DNA of 64,000 bases from Lentzea alba (GCF_011067745.1 NZ_JAAMPJ010000013.1:1-64000), one strand, 5' to 3'. Shown: positions 16,629 to 25,730, counted from the first letter of the stretch. Made by a program: numbers and translations. Notes: generated from the sequence alone by a model not told the origin.

Positions 16629-18787
16629 CCGACCGCCACCGGCTCCCGCTTCTCCTTCTCGACTGCGGACAGCTCGTCGAGCGCCGTGCCCTCGACGTCG
16701 AGCTCCGGCAGCCACCGCAGCCACTTCGGCAGCCACCAGGCGCGCTCGCCGATCAGGGCCAGCGCGGCCGGCACCAGCACCATGCGGACCACGAAGGCGT
16801 CCACGAAGATGCCGACGGCCAGGGCGAACGCGATCGACTTCACGGTCGGCTCGCCCGCGGGGACGAAGCCGGCGAACACCGAGAACATGATCAGTGCGGC
16901 GGCCACGACGACCGGGGCGGCCTGGCGGAAGCCCGTGGTGATGGCCTCGATCGGCTTGGCACCGCGGTGGTGTGCCTCGTGCATCCGGGACACCAGGAAG
17001 ATCTGGTAGTCCATGGCGAGGCCGAACAGGATGCCGATCACCAGGATCGGGGTGAGGCTGATCAGCGGGCCGGTGCTGTCGAGGTTGACCGCGCCGGCGA
17101 GCCAGCCCCACTGGAACACGGCCACCGTGGCGCCGAGGGAGGCGCCGATGGTCAGCAGGAAGCCGAGCACGCCCACCAGCGGCACGAGCAGCGAGCGGAA
17201 CACGAGGATCAGCAGGACGAGTGCCAGGCCGACGACGACCGCGAGGTAGATCGGCAGGGCGCGGTCCAGGGACGTGGCCACGTCCACGCTCACGGCGGTG
17301 GCGCCGGTGACGTAGGCCTTGCCACCGTCCAGATCGGACAGTTCGGCGCGCAGGTCGGCCACCAGTTGTTCGGTGGCAACGCTGTCCGGGCCGGACTTCG
17401 GGATCACGGTGACCATCGCGGCGCTGCCGTCCGGGCTCGGCTGGGCCGGGGTCACCAGGGCGACGTCGGACATCTTCGCGATCGGCTCGGCGGCCTTGGT
17501 GGCGGTCGCGGCGGCGCCGTTGCCCTCGACGAGGACGATGATCGGGCCGTTGAAGCCCTCACCGAAGCCCTGCGCCAGGATCTGGTCGGCGCGTTCCTGG
17601 GTGGAGTTGGCCGGCGGCTTCTGGATCAGGGTGGTGTCCATGGACGCCACCGGGATCGCGACGATGCCCAGTGCCACGACCGACAGCAGCAGCGCGACGA
17701 CGCGGTTGCGGGTGATCGCACCGGCCCAGCCGCGGATGACGCCGCGGTCCTTCGGCTCCACGTCGGCGGCGGCGCGTTCCTTGCGGGTCATCACGCGGCG
17801 GCCGAGCATGCTCAGCACCGCGGGCACCAGCGTGATGGCGATCAGCACCGCGACGACGATCGTGGCGGCGGCCGAGACGCCCATCTGCGTCAGGAACGGA
17901 ATACCGGCGATCGCGAGGCCCACCAGTGCGATCACCACGGTCAGACCGGCGGTGACGACGGCGGAACCGGCGGTGCCCACGGCGGTCGCGACGGCGTGGC
18001 CGACGTCGGAGCCGCGGCGGAGTTCCTGGCGGTAACGGTTGATGATGAACAACGCGTAGTCGATGCCGACCGCGAGTCCCAGCATCGAGGCGAGGATCGG
18101 CGTGGTCGACTGCAGGTCCATGAACCCGGACACGATGGTGATGCCGAGCGTGCCGATGCCGACGCCGATGGCGGCGCTGAGCAGGTTCATGCCCGCGGTC
18201 ACCAGCGAGCCGTAGGTCAGCGCGAGCACGACCAGCGCCAGCACCACACCGATGATCTCGCTGGGCCCGCCGACGTGCGGCGTCTCCTGCATCGCGGTGC
18301 CGGTGACCTCGACGGTCAGTCCGGCGGCCCGTGCCTTGTCGACGGCCTTGAGCAGCTCGGACCGCTGCTCGGCGGTGACCTCACCGGGCTTCACGTCGTA
18401 GGTGACGGTGCTGTAACCGACGTCGACGTCGCGGTTCACGCTCGGCGCGGCGGGGTCGAGCGGGTTGGTCGCGGACGTCACGCCCTTGAGAGACGACTCG
18501 TCGGCCACCAGGTCGGTGATCGCCTTGACGTGCTGCGGCAGCTTCTGGCCGTCCGGCGCCTTCACCACGACCCGTGCGGTCGCGGTCTCGCCGGAACCGA
18601 ACTCCTGCTGGATGCGCTCGAGCGCGGTCGTCGACTCCTGGCCGGGGATGGACATCGAGTTGGACGTCTCACCGCCGAGGGTGAAAGCGCCGACACCGGA
18701 GCCGATCAGCACGAGCAGCCAGATCAGGACGACGGGGAGACGACGCCTGTGCGTCAGCATCCCCAGTCCGTAGAGCAGTTTCGCCAT
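16625..18787 (-). CDS. MMPL-family RND transporter
   Basis: A 720-residue membrane exporter of the MMPL type. Helix 1 (LPVVLIWLLVLIGSGVGAFTL) is followed by an extracytoplasmic loop with SMSIPGQEST. A first block of five helices contains the FMDLQSTTPILASMLGLAVGIDYALFIINRYR motif, and a second loop and helix block carry the matching GILFGLAMDYQIFLVSRMHEAHHRG copy. The two GxxxDY aspartates couple transport to protons. ATG 18787 with AGGAGG 10 bases upstream is chosen over longer frames. It lies 5 bases behind a TetR gene and is presumably drug- or lipid-responsive. Confidence 0.93.
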   Translation of the reverse strand: MAKLLYGLGMLTHRRRLPVVLIWLLVLIGSGVGAFTLGGETSNSMSIPGQESTTALERIQQEFGSGETATARVVVKAPDGQKLPQHVKAITDLVADESSLKGVTSATNPLDPAAPSVNRDVDVGYSTVTYDVKPGEVTAEQRSELLKAVDKARAAGLTVEVTGTAMQETPHVGGPSEIIGVVLALVVLALTYGSLVTAGMNLLSAAIGVGIGTLGITIVSGFMDLQSTTPILASMLGLAVGIDYALFIINRYRQELRRGSDVGHAVATAVGTAGSAVVTAGLTVVIALVGLAIAGIPFLTQMGVSAAATIVVAVLIAITLVPAVLSMLGRRVMTRKERAAADVEPKDRGVIRGWAGAITRNRVVALLLSVVALGIVAIPVASMDTTLIQKPPANSTQERADQILAQGFGEGFNGPIIVLVEGNGAAATATKAAEPIAKMSDVALVTPAQPSPDGSAAMVTVIPKSGPDSVATEQLVADLRAELSDLDGGKAYVTGATAVSVDVATSLDRALPIYLAVVVGLALVLLILVFRSLLVPLVGVLGFLLTIGASLGATVAVFQWGWLAGAVNLDSTGPLISLTPILVIGILFGLAMDYQIFLVSRMHEAHHRGAKPIEAITTGFRQAAPVVVAAALIMFSVFAGFVPAGEPTVKSIAFALAVGIFVDAFVVRMVLVPAALALIGERAWWLPKWLRWLPELDVEGTALDELSAVEKEKREPVAVG

Positions 18788-18792
18788 GATGG

Positions 18793-19344
18793 TCAGGCCT
18801 CCTGGTGCCCGAGTGCGTCGTAACAGGTAGCGAGGATCAAGGGGCGCCACGTCGTCTTGTCGCCTTCCTGGTTGGCCAGGAGGGTGAGCACGGCCATGAC
18901 GCTGAGCGCGGCGATGACCCGGACCGCGCGAGGCAGGTCCTTCTCGGGGTCGAGGACGAACATCTCGTTGATCATCAGTTCGTCCTGCGCCTGCTGCGGG
19001 TCTTCACCCGGCGCCGTCAACGCCCGGAACAGCAGTGAGACCAGGCCGGGACGGTCGAGCGCGACGTCGGTGAGCAGCTCCAGCGCACGCCGATCGCGGG
19101 CGGGGCCGGCCGGCATCGGGGCGACCTGCTCGGCCACCTGCCCGCTCAGCACCCGGCTCTGCGCCCAGGCTGCTTCGAAGAGAGCGTCTTTGCTCGGGAA
19201 GTGGTGCAGCAGGCCGGCTTTCGACAGACCGACAGCGTCCGCGAGCGACTTCAGCGAGGTCTGCTCGTAGCCGTGCCGCGCGAAGAGCGCGGCGGCGGCG
19301 TCGAGGATCGTCTCGTCGACTCCGGTCCTGGGCTGTCGTGGCAT
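18793..19344 (-). CDS. TetR-family repressor of the MMPL exporter
   Basis: A 183-residue TetR regulator. The DNA-binding region reads ILDAAAALFARHGYEQTSLKSLADAVGLSKAGLLHHFPSK, divided here by its helix-turn-helix, and is followed by a variable ligand-binding half. It starts at ATG 19344, 5 bases upstream of the MMPL gene in the same operon. The paired ACCGA-N5-TCGGT palindromes 22 bases upstream of its start are the obvious operators. That predicts autoregulation and joint control of the exporter. Confidence 0.92.
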   Translation of the reverse strand: MPRQPRTGVDETILDAAAALFARHGYEQTSLKSLADAVGLSKAGLLHHFPSKDALFEAAWAQSRVLSGQVAEQVAPMPAGPARDRRALELLTDVALDRPGLVSLLFRALTAPGEDPQQAQDELMINEMFVLDPEKDLPRAVRVIAALSVMAVLTLLANQEGDKTTWRPLILATCYDALGHQEA

Positions 19345-19365
19345 GCCGACGACTTTACGACGTTT

Positions 19366-19405
19366 ACCGACCAGTTCGGTAGGTTTACCGACCGAACTGG
19401 TCGGT
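19366..19405. promoter_or_regulatory. Double TetR operator
   Basis: ACCGACCAGTTCGGT (19366-19380) and its exact reverse complement ACCGAACTGGTCGGT (19391-19405) are separated by 10 bases. Each is also an ACCGA-N5-TCGGT palindrome. The pair lies just upstream of the TetR gene and is therefore most simply two TetR dimer sites. Confidence 0.8.
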
Positions 19406-19413
19406 GGCGTTCG

Positions 19414-21795
19414 TCACCCCAACGGGGGAATGGTGTGCCACTTCGACCGCACCCGATCGACCCCGAGCCACACCGCGCACCCCACCGCGACGCACACGAC
19501 CCACACGATCGGTGAGGGCACCTCTGGCTGCAGGTGCGGGAACACCGCGTAGTGCGTGAGGTAGATGGCGAGTGACGCGCTGGCCAGCAGGCTCACCGGG
19601 GTGAGCAGCCGGCGCGGCACCGGCACGCGGGCCAGTGACAGCAGCACGATCACGCCGGCGATCACGACGATCTCGCGCGACAGGTCCTCCATCCGGCCGG
19701 GCACCATCACGACCAGCACCACCACCACGAGGCACTTCTGCCACAACGCGGGGGAGCGGTGGGCGAGCCAGCCGAGGGCGACGAACCAGGCGGCGCCGAG
19801 CGTGGTCATGTTGCGCGCGAAGAAGTCGCCGTCGACGGTGAACCTCAGGGCCAGCGTGAGGCCGAGCAACGCCAGCGCGAACGCGTAGCCGTGCCGTTGT
19901 TCCCAGCGCCGGATCGCCGGTACGGCGAAGACCAGGGCGCACAGGAGAAGGACGTGCACCACGACCTCGACGAACCAGTACCCGGCCGCGCCGACGCGGG
20001 TGAAGTTGTTGACCAGCAACACGTTGTCGATGGTGACGTCGTCGGTGGCCGCGACCCGGTAGGTGAGCCAGAGCGACGTCGGGACCGCGATGAACGCCGC
20101 CGCCCGCAGGATCCGCGTTGGGGCGGCGGGCAGCAGGAAGCGGGCGAGGTTCCAGCCCGCGACCACGAGCAGCAGGTGGGCGCCGCCGAGCAGCTTGAAG
20201 AAGCCGACGTGCGACCCGACGATCAGCAGGATCGCCAACGCTCGCAGCACGATCGTGGTGTCGATCAGCGGCACGCGACGGTGCCTGGCGCGGAGTTCTT
20301 CCAACAACGACACCGGCATCGTCGGCCACGAGGACGGCAGATCGCCCAGCAACCGTTGCAGCTGAACGGTCATCTGGACGTAGCGCAGCGAGTCGCCGCC
20401 CAGCGAGTTGAACGTCGCGTCGGACGGCACCGGCCGCACACCGAGCACGGAGGCGAACACCTCGCGCACGGAGTTCGAGCCGCGTTCCGACGGTGCGGCA
20501 ACGGCCTTGTAGTCGATTTTGCCGTTGGACAGCAACGGAAGGGCTGTCACAGCGTAGGCGCGAACGGCGGTCGCGGGCAGACCGGTCAGCGCGCGGATCA
20601 GCCGCACCGCGCGGTCCGCGTCGCCGAGCACCGCGACGACGAGGCCGCTGTCGTCACCCGTGCAGGCCACGCGCAGGCCGTCGGCGGCGAGCGAGCGTTC
20701 GACCTGGTCCAGGTCGACGCGCAGCCCGAACGGCTTCACGAACCGGTTCTTGCGGCCGGTCACCGAGAACAGGCCGTGGGACTCCGCTCCCAGATCCCCG
20801 GTGCGCAGCTCGAACGTCGTGCGGCCCAACGCCAGGTCGTCCGGGGAACTGGCGTAGCCGAGCATCACGTTGGGGCCGCTGTAGACGAGCTCGCCGTCGT
20901 CGACGCGCAGCTTCCCGCCGGGGATCGCGACACCGATCGCGGACGGGTGCGAGGCGGCGAGCTCGGGCGGAAGGTAGGCCATGCGCGCGGTGGCCTCGGT
21001 CTGGCCGTACATCACGAAGAACCGCCAGCCGCGCGTGGCACCCAACGAGGCGTACCGGATCACGTCCGCGGGAGCCAGCCGGCCGCCGGCCTGCGTCACG
21101 TAGCGCAGTGACGGCAGTTCCATCGACTCGAAGCCGATGCCGTCCAGCAGCCCGAACGTGTGCGGCACGCCGTGCAGGCTGGTCACGCCGTGCTCCCGGA
21201 CCAGCTCCCAGAACTCCTGCTCGATCACTGACCGCCCGGTCAGCACCAGCCCGGCGCCGCGCGCGAGGTTGCTGTTCACGACCGAGAGGCCGTAGCAGTA
21301 GTGCAGCGGCAACGACGTGATCGCGCGGTCCGTCGAACGGATGTCCAGGTACGAGCCGATCGAGGCGGCGTTCGCGGCGAGGTTGTCCGCGCTCAGCCGC
21401 ACCAGCTTCGGTGACCCGGTCGTGCCGGACGTCGACAGCAACAGCGCCAGCTCGGGGTGCAGCGCGTGCGCGGTGCCTTCGCGCCGTTCGCTCCACTCAC
21501 CGGAGATCACCACGTCCGGGTCGTACGCGGCCGTCAGCGCGGGAAGCTGCGCCGTGGACGCGAGAACGACGGGATGCTTGCCGCGCAACGCGGCCAGATA
21601 CGCCACGATCGAGTCGACGTCGTTCTCCGCGGCGAGCAGCACCAGCCGCCGCGTCGTGCCGAGCCGTTGCGCCGCGGCGGTCACCCGCTGGTCCAGTTCG
21701 TGATAGGTCAGCGAGCCGTCCGGTGTCACCAGGGCGAGCCGGTCACCGTGCTCGGCGAGACGATCAGCGAACCCGAGGTCCGCCGTGGCCGTCAC
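19414..21795 (-). CDS. Adenylation-carrier-acyltransferase fusion (NRPS-like A-PCP plus membrane acyltransferase 3)
   Basis: This 793-residue protein joins three modules. Residues about 1-430 are an AMP-forming adenylation domain (LLLSTSGTTGSPKLV, MYGQTEATARM, ELRTGDLG, NRFVKPFG, LLSNGKIDYK). About 440-500 is a carrier domain whose phosphopantetheine serine is in SLGGDSLRYVQM. About 510-793 is an acyltransferase 3 (OafA-type) domain of about ten helices with VGSHVGFFKLLGG and YWFVEVVVHVLLL. The logical activity is activation of an acid, loading on the carrier and transfer by the membrane domain. It starts in a GTGA overlap with the ferric ABC ATPase gene, so it belongs to the iron-box operon. 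The substrate is unknown. Confidence 0.88.
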   Translation of the reverse strand: MTATADLGFADRLAEHGDRLALVTPDGSLTYHELDQRVTAAAQRLGTTRRLVLLAAENDVDSIVAYLAALRGKHPVVLASTAQLPALTAAYDPDVVISGEWSERREGTAHALHPELALLLSTSGTTGSPKLVRLSADNLAANAASIGSYLDIRSTDRAITSLPLHYCYGLSVVNSNLARGAGLVLTGRSVIEQEFWELVREHGVTSLHGVPHTFGLLDGIGFESMELPSLRYVTQAGGRLAPADVIRYASLGATRGWRFFVMYGQTEATARMAYLPPELAASHPSAIGVAIPGGKLRVDDGELVYSGPNVMLGYASSPDDLALGRTTFELRTGDLGAESHGLFSVTGRKNRFVKPFGLRVDLDQVERSLAADGLRVACTGDDSGLVVAVLGDADRAVRLIRALTGLPATAVRAYAVTALPLLSNGKIDYKAVAAPSERGSNSVREVFASVLGVRPVPSDATFNSLGGDSLRYVQMTVQLQRLLGDLPSSWPTMPVSLLEELRARHRRVPLIDTTIVLRALAILLIVGSHVGFFKLLGGAHLLLVVAGWNLARFLLPAAPTRILRAAAFIAVPTSLWLTYRVAATDDVTIDNVLLVNNFTRVGAAGYWFVEVVVHVLLLCALVFAVPAIRRWEQRHGYAFALALLGLTLALRFTVDGDFFARNMTTLGAAWFVALGWLAHRSPALWQKCLVVVVLVVMVPGRMEDLSREIVVIAGVIVLLSLARVPVPRRLLTPVSLLASASLAIYLTHYAVFPHLQPEVPSPIVWVVCVAVGCAVWLGVDRVRSKWHTIPPLG

Positions 21796-22793
21796 GGTGT
21801 GTCCGCGAAGAACAGGGCGGTCCCGTCGACCGACACCGAGATCGAGTCCCCGGCCCGCACCGGGACCCGGCCCTGCACGCGTGCGCGCACCCGCGTGCCG
21901 TCGGCGAGCCGCAGCAGGACCGTCGCGTCGTGCCCGTGGAACCGCACGTCGTCCACAGTGGACGGAACACCGGTGCTCCCGAGGATCAGCTGTTCCGGCC
22001 GCACCAGCACCGTGCCGGGACCGTCGCCGGACGTCCGCAACGTCCCGAGCGGCGTCTCCACCAGGCCGGCGCGGGCGACACCGGCGAACGTCACCGCCTC
22101 GCCCACGAACAACGCCACCCCGAGGTCGGCGGGGGAGGTGTAGATCGTCTGCGGCCGCGCGAACTGCGCCACGGCACCGTCGCGCAGCACCACCACGTGG
22201 TCCGCGATCCCCAGTGCCTCTTCCTGGTCGTGCGTCACGAGCAACGCCGTGGCGCCGGCCGCCTTCAAGGTCGCGCGAACGTCAGCCCTCAGTTCCTCGC
22301 GCAGACCGGCGTCCAACGCCGAGAACGGCTCGTCGAGCAGCACCACCGCGGGCCGTGGCGCCAGAGCACGCGCCAGCGCCACCCGTTGCGCCTGGCCGCC
22401 GGAGAGCTGGGCGGGCATCCGCGCGCCGAACCCGCTCAGTCCCACGAGGTCGAGCAGTTCCTCGACCCGGTCGCCGCGCTCACCCCGCCTGAGTCCGAAC
22501 CCGACGTTCCCCGCCACGGTGAGATGCGGGAACAGGGCGCCTTCCTGCGGCACGATCCCGATCCCGCGCCGTTCCGGTGGCACGTCGGAGGTCAGCAGCC
22601 GCTCGCCCAGCCACACCTCGCCGGAGGTGACCGGGTGGAACCCGGCGAGGACCCGCAGCAGCGTCGTCTTGCCGCACCCGGACGGCCCGAGCACGGCGAG
22701 CAACCCGCCTTCCGGCACCTCGAAGTCGACCTCGCGCAGCACGGGGTCGCCGCCGTAGCCCGCGACCAGGCGCTTCACCGTCAAGCCGCTCAC
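21792..22793 (-). CDS. Ferric iron ABC transporter ATP-binding protein (FbpC-like)
   Basis: A 333-residue ATPase with Walker A GPSGCGKTT, Q-loop VPQEGALFPHLTV, signature LSGGQAQRVALARAL, Walker B VVLLDEPFSALDA and switch His in LLVTHDQEEAL. A C-terminal TOBE-like extension (TVLVRPEQLILG) is characteristic of FbpC/PotA-type ATPases. It overlaps the permease gene upstream and the acyltransferase fusion downstream by GTGA junctions. It powers the importer with the permease at 22790-24235. Confidence 0.92.
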   Translation of the reverse strand: MSGLTVKRLVAGYGGDPVLREVDFEVPEGGLLAVLGPSGCGKTTLLRVLAGFHPVTSGEVWLGERLLTSDVPPERRGIGIVPQEGALFPHLTVAGNVGFGLRRGERGDRVEELLDLVGLSGFGARMPAQLSGGQAQRVALARALAPRPAVVLLDEPFSALDAGLREELRADVRATLKAAGATALLVTHDQEEALGIADHVVVLRDGAVAQFARPQTIYTSPADLGVALFVGEAVTFAGVARAGLVETPLGTLRTSGDGPGTVLVRPEQLILGSTGVPSTVDDVRFHGHDATVLLRLADGTRVRARVQGRVPVRAGDSISVSVDGTALFFADTP

Positions 22794-24235
22794 CGCTCAC
22801 CTCCCAAATAGCGGTCCAGGACGACAGCCGGAATCGCCGCCACCACGAGCAGAACGGCCGCGTAGGGCGCCGCCGCGGCGTATGCGGCGACCTCGGTGCG
22901 GGTCCACAGTTCGGTCGCCAGGGTGTCGACGCCGGTCGGCCGCAGCAGCAACGTCGCCGGCAACTCCTTGGCACAGGTCAGGAACACCAGCGCGGTGCCG
23001 GCCAGGATCCCCGGCGCGGCCAGCGGCACGGTGACGCGCAGCCCCGTGTGCCAGCGTCCGTGGCCGAGCGACCGCGAGACGTCCTCCAACACCGGAGGTG
23101 CCTGCGCCACACCGGTGCGCACGGCTCCCACCGCCAACGGCAGGAACAGCACCGCGTACGCGAACGCCAGCATCGGCGCGGTCTGGTACAGCCCCGGCGC
23201 GAACCTGATCCCGAAGAACACCAACGCCAAACCGACGGTGATGCCTGGCAGCGCGTGTCCGGCGAAACTGGCCAGTTCGACCCCTCGCGCGAGCCGGCCC
23301 CGGTACCGCGCTGCCAGGATCCCCACCGGCAGTGCCAGCAGCAGCGTCAGCACCGCGCCGAACGCCGACACCGCGACGGTGTTCCCGGTGGTCGCCAGCA
23401 CGTCGGACACCTCGACCGTCGAGGTCCCCGCCACCAGCCACCACACCAGGCTGACGACCGGAACCCCGAGCGTCAGCACGATCAACACCGCTGTCCCGGC
23501 CAGCGCGGGCAGGCGGGCTCGTCCCAGTGGGACGGTCAGCGGTTGACGACGACCGCGATGTGCAACCACACCGCGCGCCCGGCGTTCGCCGACGGTCAAC
23601 GCGACCGCCAGCACGACCAGGACCAGGCCGAGGATCGCGGCCGGGGTGCGGTCGAACGTCGCCCGGTAGCTGGTGTAGATGCCGAGGGTGAACGCCTCGT
23701 ACCGCATCAGCGACACGGCGCCGAAGTCGCTCAGCACGTACAACGCCACCAGCAACCCGCCGGCGAGCGCCGCGGGCCGGACCTGCCGCAGCGTCACGGA
23801 GAGGAACACCTGACGGCTCGTCCTGCCGAGCGACCTCGCGACCTCCTCCACCGCCGGGTCGGCCGTGCGCAACGCGGCGGCGACCGGCAGCAGCACGTAC
23901 GGGTACGACACCAGCGTCAGCACCACGAACGCACCCGCGAACCCGGTGAGGTCCGGTGCCACGGAGATCCAGGTGAACCCGGCGACGTACGACGGCACCG
24001 CGAGCGGCAGCACCAGCAACACCCCGAAAGCCCTGCGCCCGACCAGGTCCGAGCGGGTCACGAGCCACGCGCTGAGCACGCCGAGGACGAGGCACGCGGC
24101 CGTGACCGCCACCGCGAGCGAGAGGCTGCGCAGTGCCAGTTCCGCGGTCCGGGTCCGGGCCAGCACGTCCCACACGACGCCCCCGCCGCGTTCGAACGAA
24201 CGCACGGCCAGGTAGGCCAGCGGCAGCACGGCCAC
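22790..24235 (-). CDS. Ferric iron ABC transporter permease (FbpB-like, fused double permease)
   Basis: A roughly 480-500-residue protein with two homologous permease halves, each with a binding-protein-dependent loop (EVARSLGRTSRQVFLSVTLR in the first, DVSRSLGHGRWHTGLRVTVP in the second), as in FbpB/SfuB. About twelve helices are visible. GTG 24235 is the first canonical start, but it has no ribosome site. In-frame hydrophobic coding (ALTTLSLLVAA) extends upstream to a CTG at 24295-24293 that overlaps the binding-protein stop as CTGA. The true start may therefore be that CTG. Confidence 0.88.
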   Translation of the reverse strand: MAVLPLAYLAVRSFERGGGVVWDVLARTRTAELALRSLSLAVAVTAACLVLGVLSAWLVTRSDLVGRRAFGVLLVLPLAVPSYVAGFTWISVAPDLTGFAGAFVVLTLVSYPYVLLPVAAALRTADPAVEEVARSLGRTSRQVFLSVTLRQVRPAALAGGLLVALYVLSDFGAVSLMRYEAFTLGIYTSYRATFDRTPAAILGLVLVVLAVALTVGERRARGVVAHRGRRQPLTVPLGRARLPALAGTAVLIVLTLGVPVVSLVWWLVAGTSTVEVSDVLATTGNTVAVSAFGAVLTLLLALPVGILAARYRGRLARGVELASFAGHALPGITVGLALVFFGIRFAPGLYQTAPMLAFAYAVLFLPLAVGAVRTGVAQAPPVLEDVSRSLGHGRWHTGLRVTVPLAAPGILAGTALVFLTCAKELPATLLLRPTGVDTLATELWTRTEVAAYAAAAPYAAVLLVVAAIPAVVLDRYLGGER

Positions 24236-24291
24236 CGCGGCGACGAGGAGCGAAAGAGTGGTGAGAGCTGGTGCGGCCCGGTGTACGGGCC

Positions 24292-25302
24292 TCAGGACAA
24301 CCCCGCTTCCTGCAACAGCTTCACCGTGTCCTGCAGCGACGACAGCTTGGAGAGGTCGATGTCGGGTGCCTGGAGGTCCGTGATCGGCGGCAGCTGGTGC
24401 TTGCTCGACTTCACGCCAGGATTGGCCGGGTACTCGGCGGTCACGTCGGCGAAGTGCCGTTGCGCCTGCTCGGACAGCAGGAACCGCACCGCCTTCTGCG
24501 CCGCCTCGCTCTGGTTGGAGCCCTGGATGATCCCGACCCCGGCCACGTTGACCAGGGCGAGCGGATCACCGCTGCCGGACCGGTGCAGCCGCGCCTTGAC
24601 GTTGGCCTCGCCGCCCTTCTCCGCGACCATGGCGTACCAGTAGTAGTGGTTGATCAGTCCAAAGGGGAGCTGACCGTCGTCGACCGCCTTGAGGATGCTG
24701 TTGTTGTTGTCGAACCGCTTCGGCTCGTTGGCGGCGAACTTCTTGAGCCAGTCCCTGGCGAAGTCCTCGCCCTTGAGCACGCGCACGGACGTCACGAACG
24801 CCTGCCAGGACCCGTTGGTGGGCGCGTAGCCGATCTTGCCCTTCCACTTCGGGTCGACGACCTCCTCGATCGTCTTCGGCAGCGCGCTCTCGTCGACCAC
24901 GCGCGGGTCGAAGGCGATCACACGGGCCCGGGCGCTCGTCGCCACCCAGCGCTTGTCGCGCGCCTGGTAGTTCTCCGGCACCAGGCCGAGCACGTCGGCG
25001 GGCAACTCGGCCAGCCTGCCCTGCGCCCCGACGGCGCCGAGCGCGCCCGCGTCCTGCGAGAAGAACAGGTCCGCCTCGGTGCCCTGACCTTCTTCCAGCA
25101 GCTGCGCGGCCATTTCACCGCTGCCGCCGTAACGGACCTCGACGTCGATTCCCACGGCGTCCTCGAGCTGGTCCAGGAGGGCCCCGACCAATTGTTCGTT
25201 GCGGCCGGAGTAAATGATCAGGTCGTCTGCGGAACTGCAGGCGGTCAACGTCGACGCCAGCAGTGCTGCCACCAGCGTCACGGTGCGTGCACGACGCCTC
25301 AC
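24292..25302 (-). CDS. Ferric iron ABC transporter substrate-binding lipoprotein (FbpA-like)
   Basis: A 336-residue binding protein with a lipobox in LASTLTACSS and the FbpA-type sequence LIIYSGRNEQLVGALLDQLE. Further landmarks are YGGSGEMAAQLLEEGQGTEAD, FFSQDAGALGAV, IGYAPTNGSWQAFV and the Tyr-rich INHYYWYAM segment that can contribute iron-ligating tyrosines. It is the first gene of the operon that continues with permease, ATPase and the A-PCP-acyltransferase. An iron box lies at 25346-25364, so iron repression through an IdeR/DmdR-type regulator is expected. Confidence 0.93.
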   Translation of the reverse strand: MRRRARTVTLVAALLASTLTACSSADDLIIYSGRNEQLVGALLDQLEDAVGIDVEVRYGGSGEMAAQLLEEGQGTEADLFFSQDAGALGAVGAQGRLAELPADVLGLVPENYQARDKRWVATSARARVIAFDPRVVDESALPKTIEEVVDPKWKGKIGYAPTNGSWQAFVTSVRVLKGEDFARDWLKKFAANEPKRFDNNNSILKAVDDGQLPFGLINHYYWYAMVAEKGGEANVKARLHRSGSGDPLALVNVAGVGIIQGSNQSEAAQKAVRFLLSEQAQRHFADVTAEYPANPGVKSSKHQLPPITDLQAPDIDLSKLSSLQDTVKLLQEAGLS

Positions 25303-25345
25303 CAGCGGTCCTCCTCGACTCAGCCCAGGTCAGAACGGGCGTCGA

Positions 25346-25364
25346 CAAGGTAAAGCTAACCTAA
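25346..25364 (-). promoter_or_regulatory. Iron box (IdeR/DmdR-type) upstream of the ferric importer operon
   Basis: Read on the minus strand the site is TTAGGTTAGCTTTACCTTG. It matches 14 of 19 positions of the consensus TTAGGTTAGGCTAACCTAA, as I recall it. It lies 44-62 bases upstream of the binding-protein start, where a repressor would block transcription when iron is sufficient. Confidence 0.75.
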
Positions 25365-25404
25365 GGCGGCATTCAAGTCGTGATGCCATTACGTGATGCG
25401 ACGA

Positions 25405-25433
25405 CGGACACATCACCTGTTCGGCCCCATACT
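25405..25433 (+). promoter_or_regulatory. Promoter for a probably leaderless DUF1905 mRNA
   Basis: CGGACA (25405-25410) and CATACT (25428-25433) are separated by 17 bases. The ATG at 25440 lies 7 bases after the -10, where transcription would begin. No Shine-Dalgarno sequence precedes the start, consistent with a leaderless transcript. Confidence 0.45.
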
Positions 25434-25439
25434 GTGAGC

Positions 25440-25730
25440 ATGTTCGTCTTCGACGCCGAATTGTGGTTGTGGGACGCCCGCCGCATGGACACGTGGACTT
25501 TCGTGACACTTCCGGAGGACGTTTCGGAGCAAATCAGAGAACTCGCCACGCCCGGCGCCGGGTTCGGTTCGGTGAAAGTCCGCGTCGGCGTGGGCGCCAG
25601 CAACTGGTCGACGTCGGTGTTCCCGGACAAGCAGTCGGGCTGCTACGTGCTGCCGATCAAGGCCGCCGTGCGCAAGAAGAACGACGTGGGGCCCGGTGAC
25701 GTCATCGAGGTGACTGTCGACGTGGTTTAG
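25440..25730 (+). CDS. DUF1905 domain-containing protein
   Basis: The 96-residue protein matches DUF1905: FVFDAELWLWD at the start, WTFVTLPEDVSEQIRE, GFGSVKVRVGVG, WSTSVFPDKQSGCYVLPIKAAVRKK and GDVIEVTVDV at the end. Family members are small beta-barrel proteins of unknown function. ATG 25440 is preferred on promoter grounds; GTG 25434 is also in frame. Its last 4 bases overlap the convergent endonuclease-family gene. Confidence 0.85.
   Translation: MFVFDAELWLWDARRMDTWTFVTLPEDVSEQIRELATPGAGFGSVKVRVGVGASNWSTSVFPDKQSGCYVLPIKAAVRKKNDVGPGDVIEVTVDVV

Noticed and set aside
16439-18823. 794-codon plus-strand ORF opposite the MMPL transporter
   Set aside because: Asp/His/Arg/Gln-rich shadow of a high-GC gene; the MMPL frame has full family motifs.
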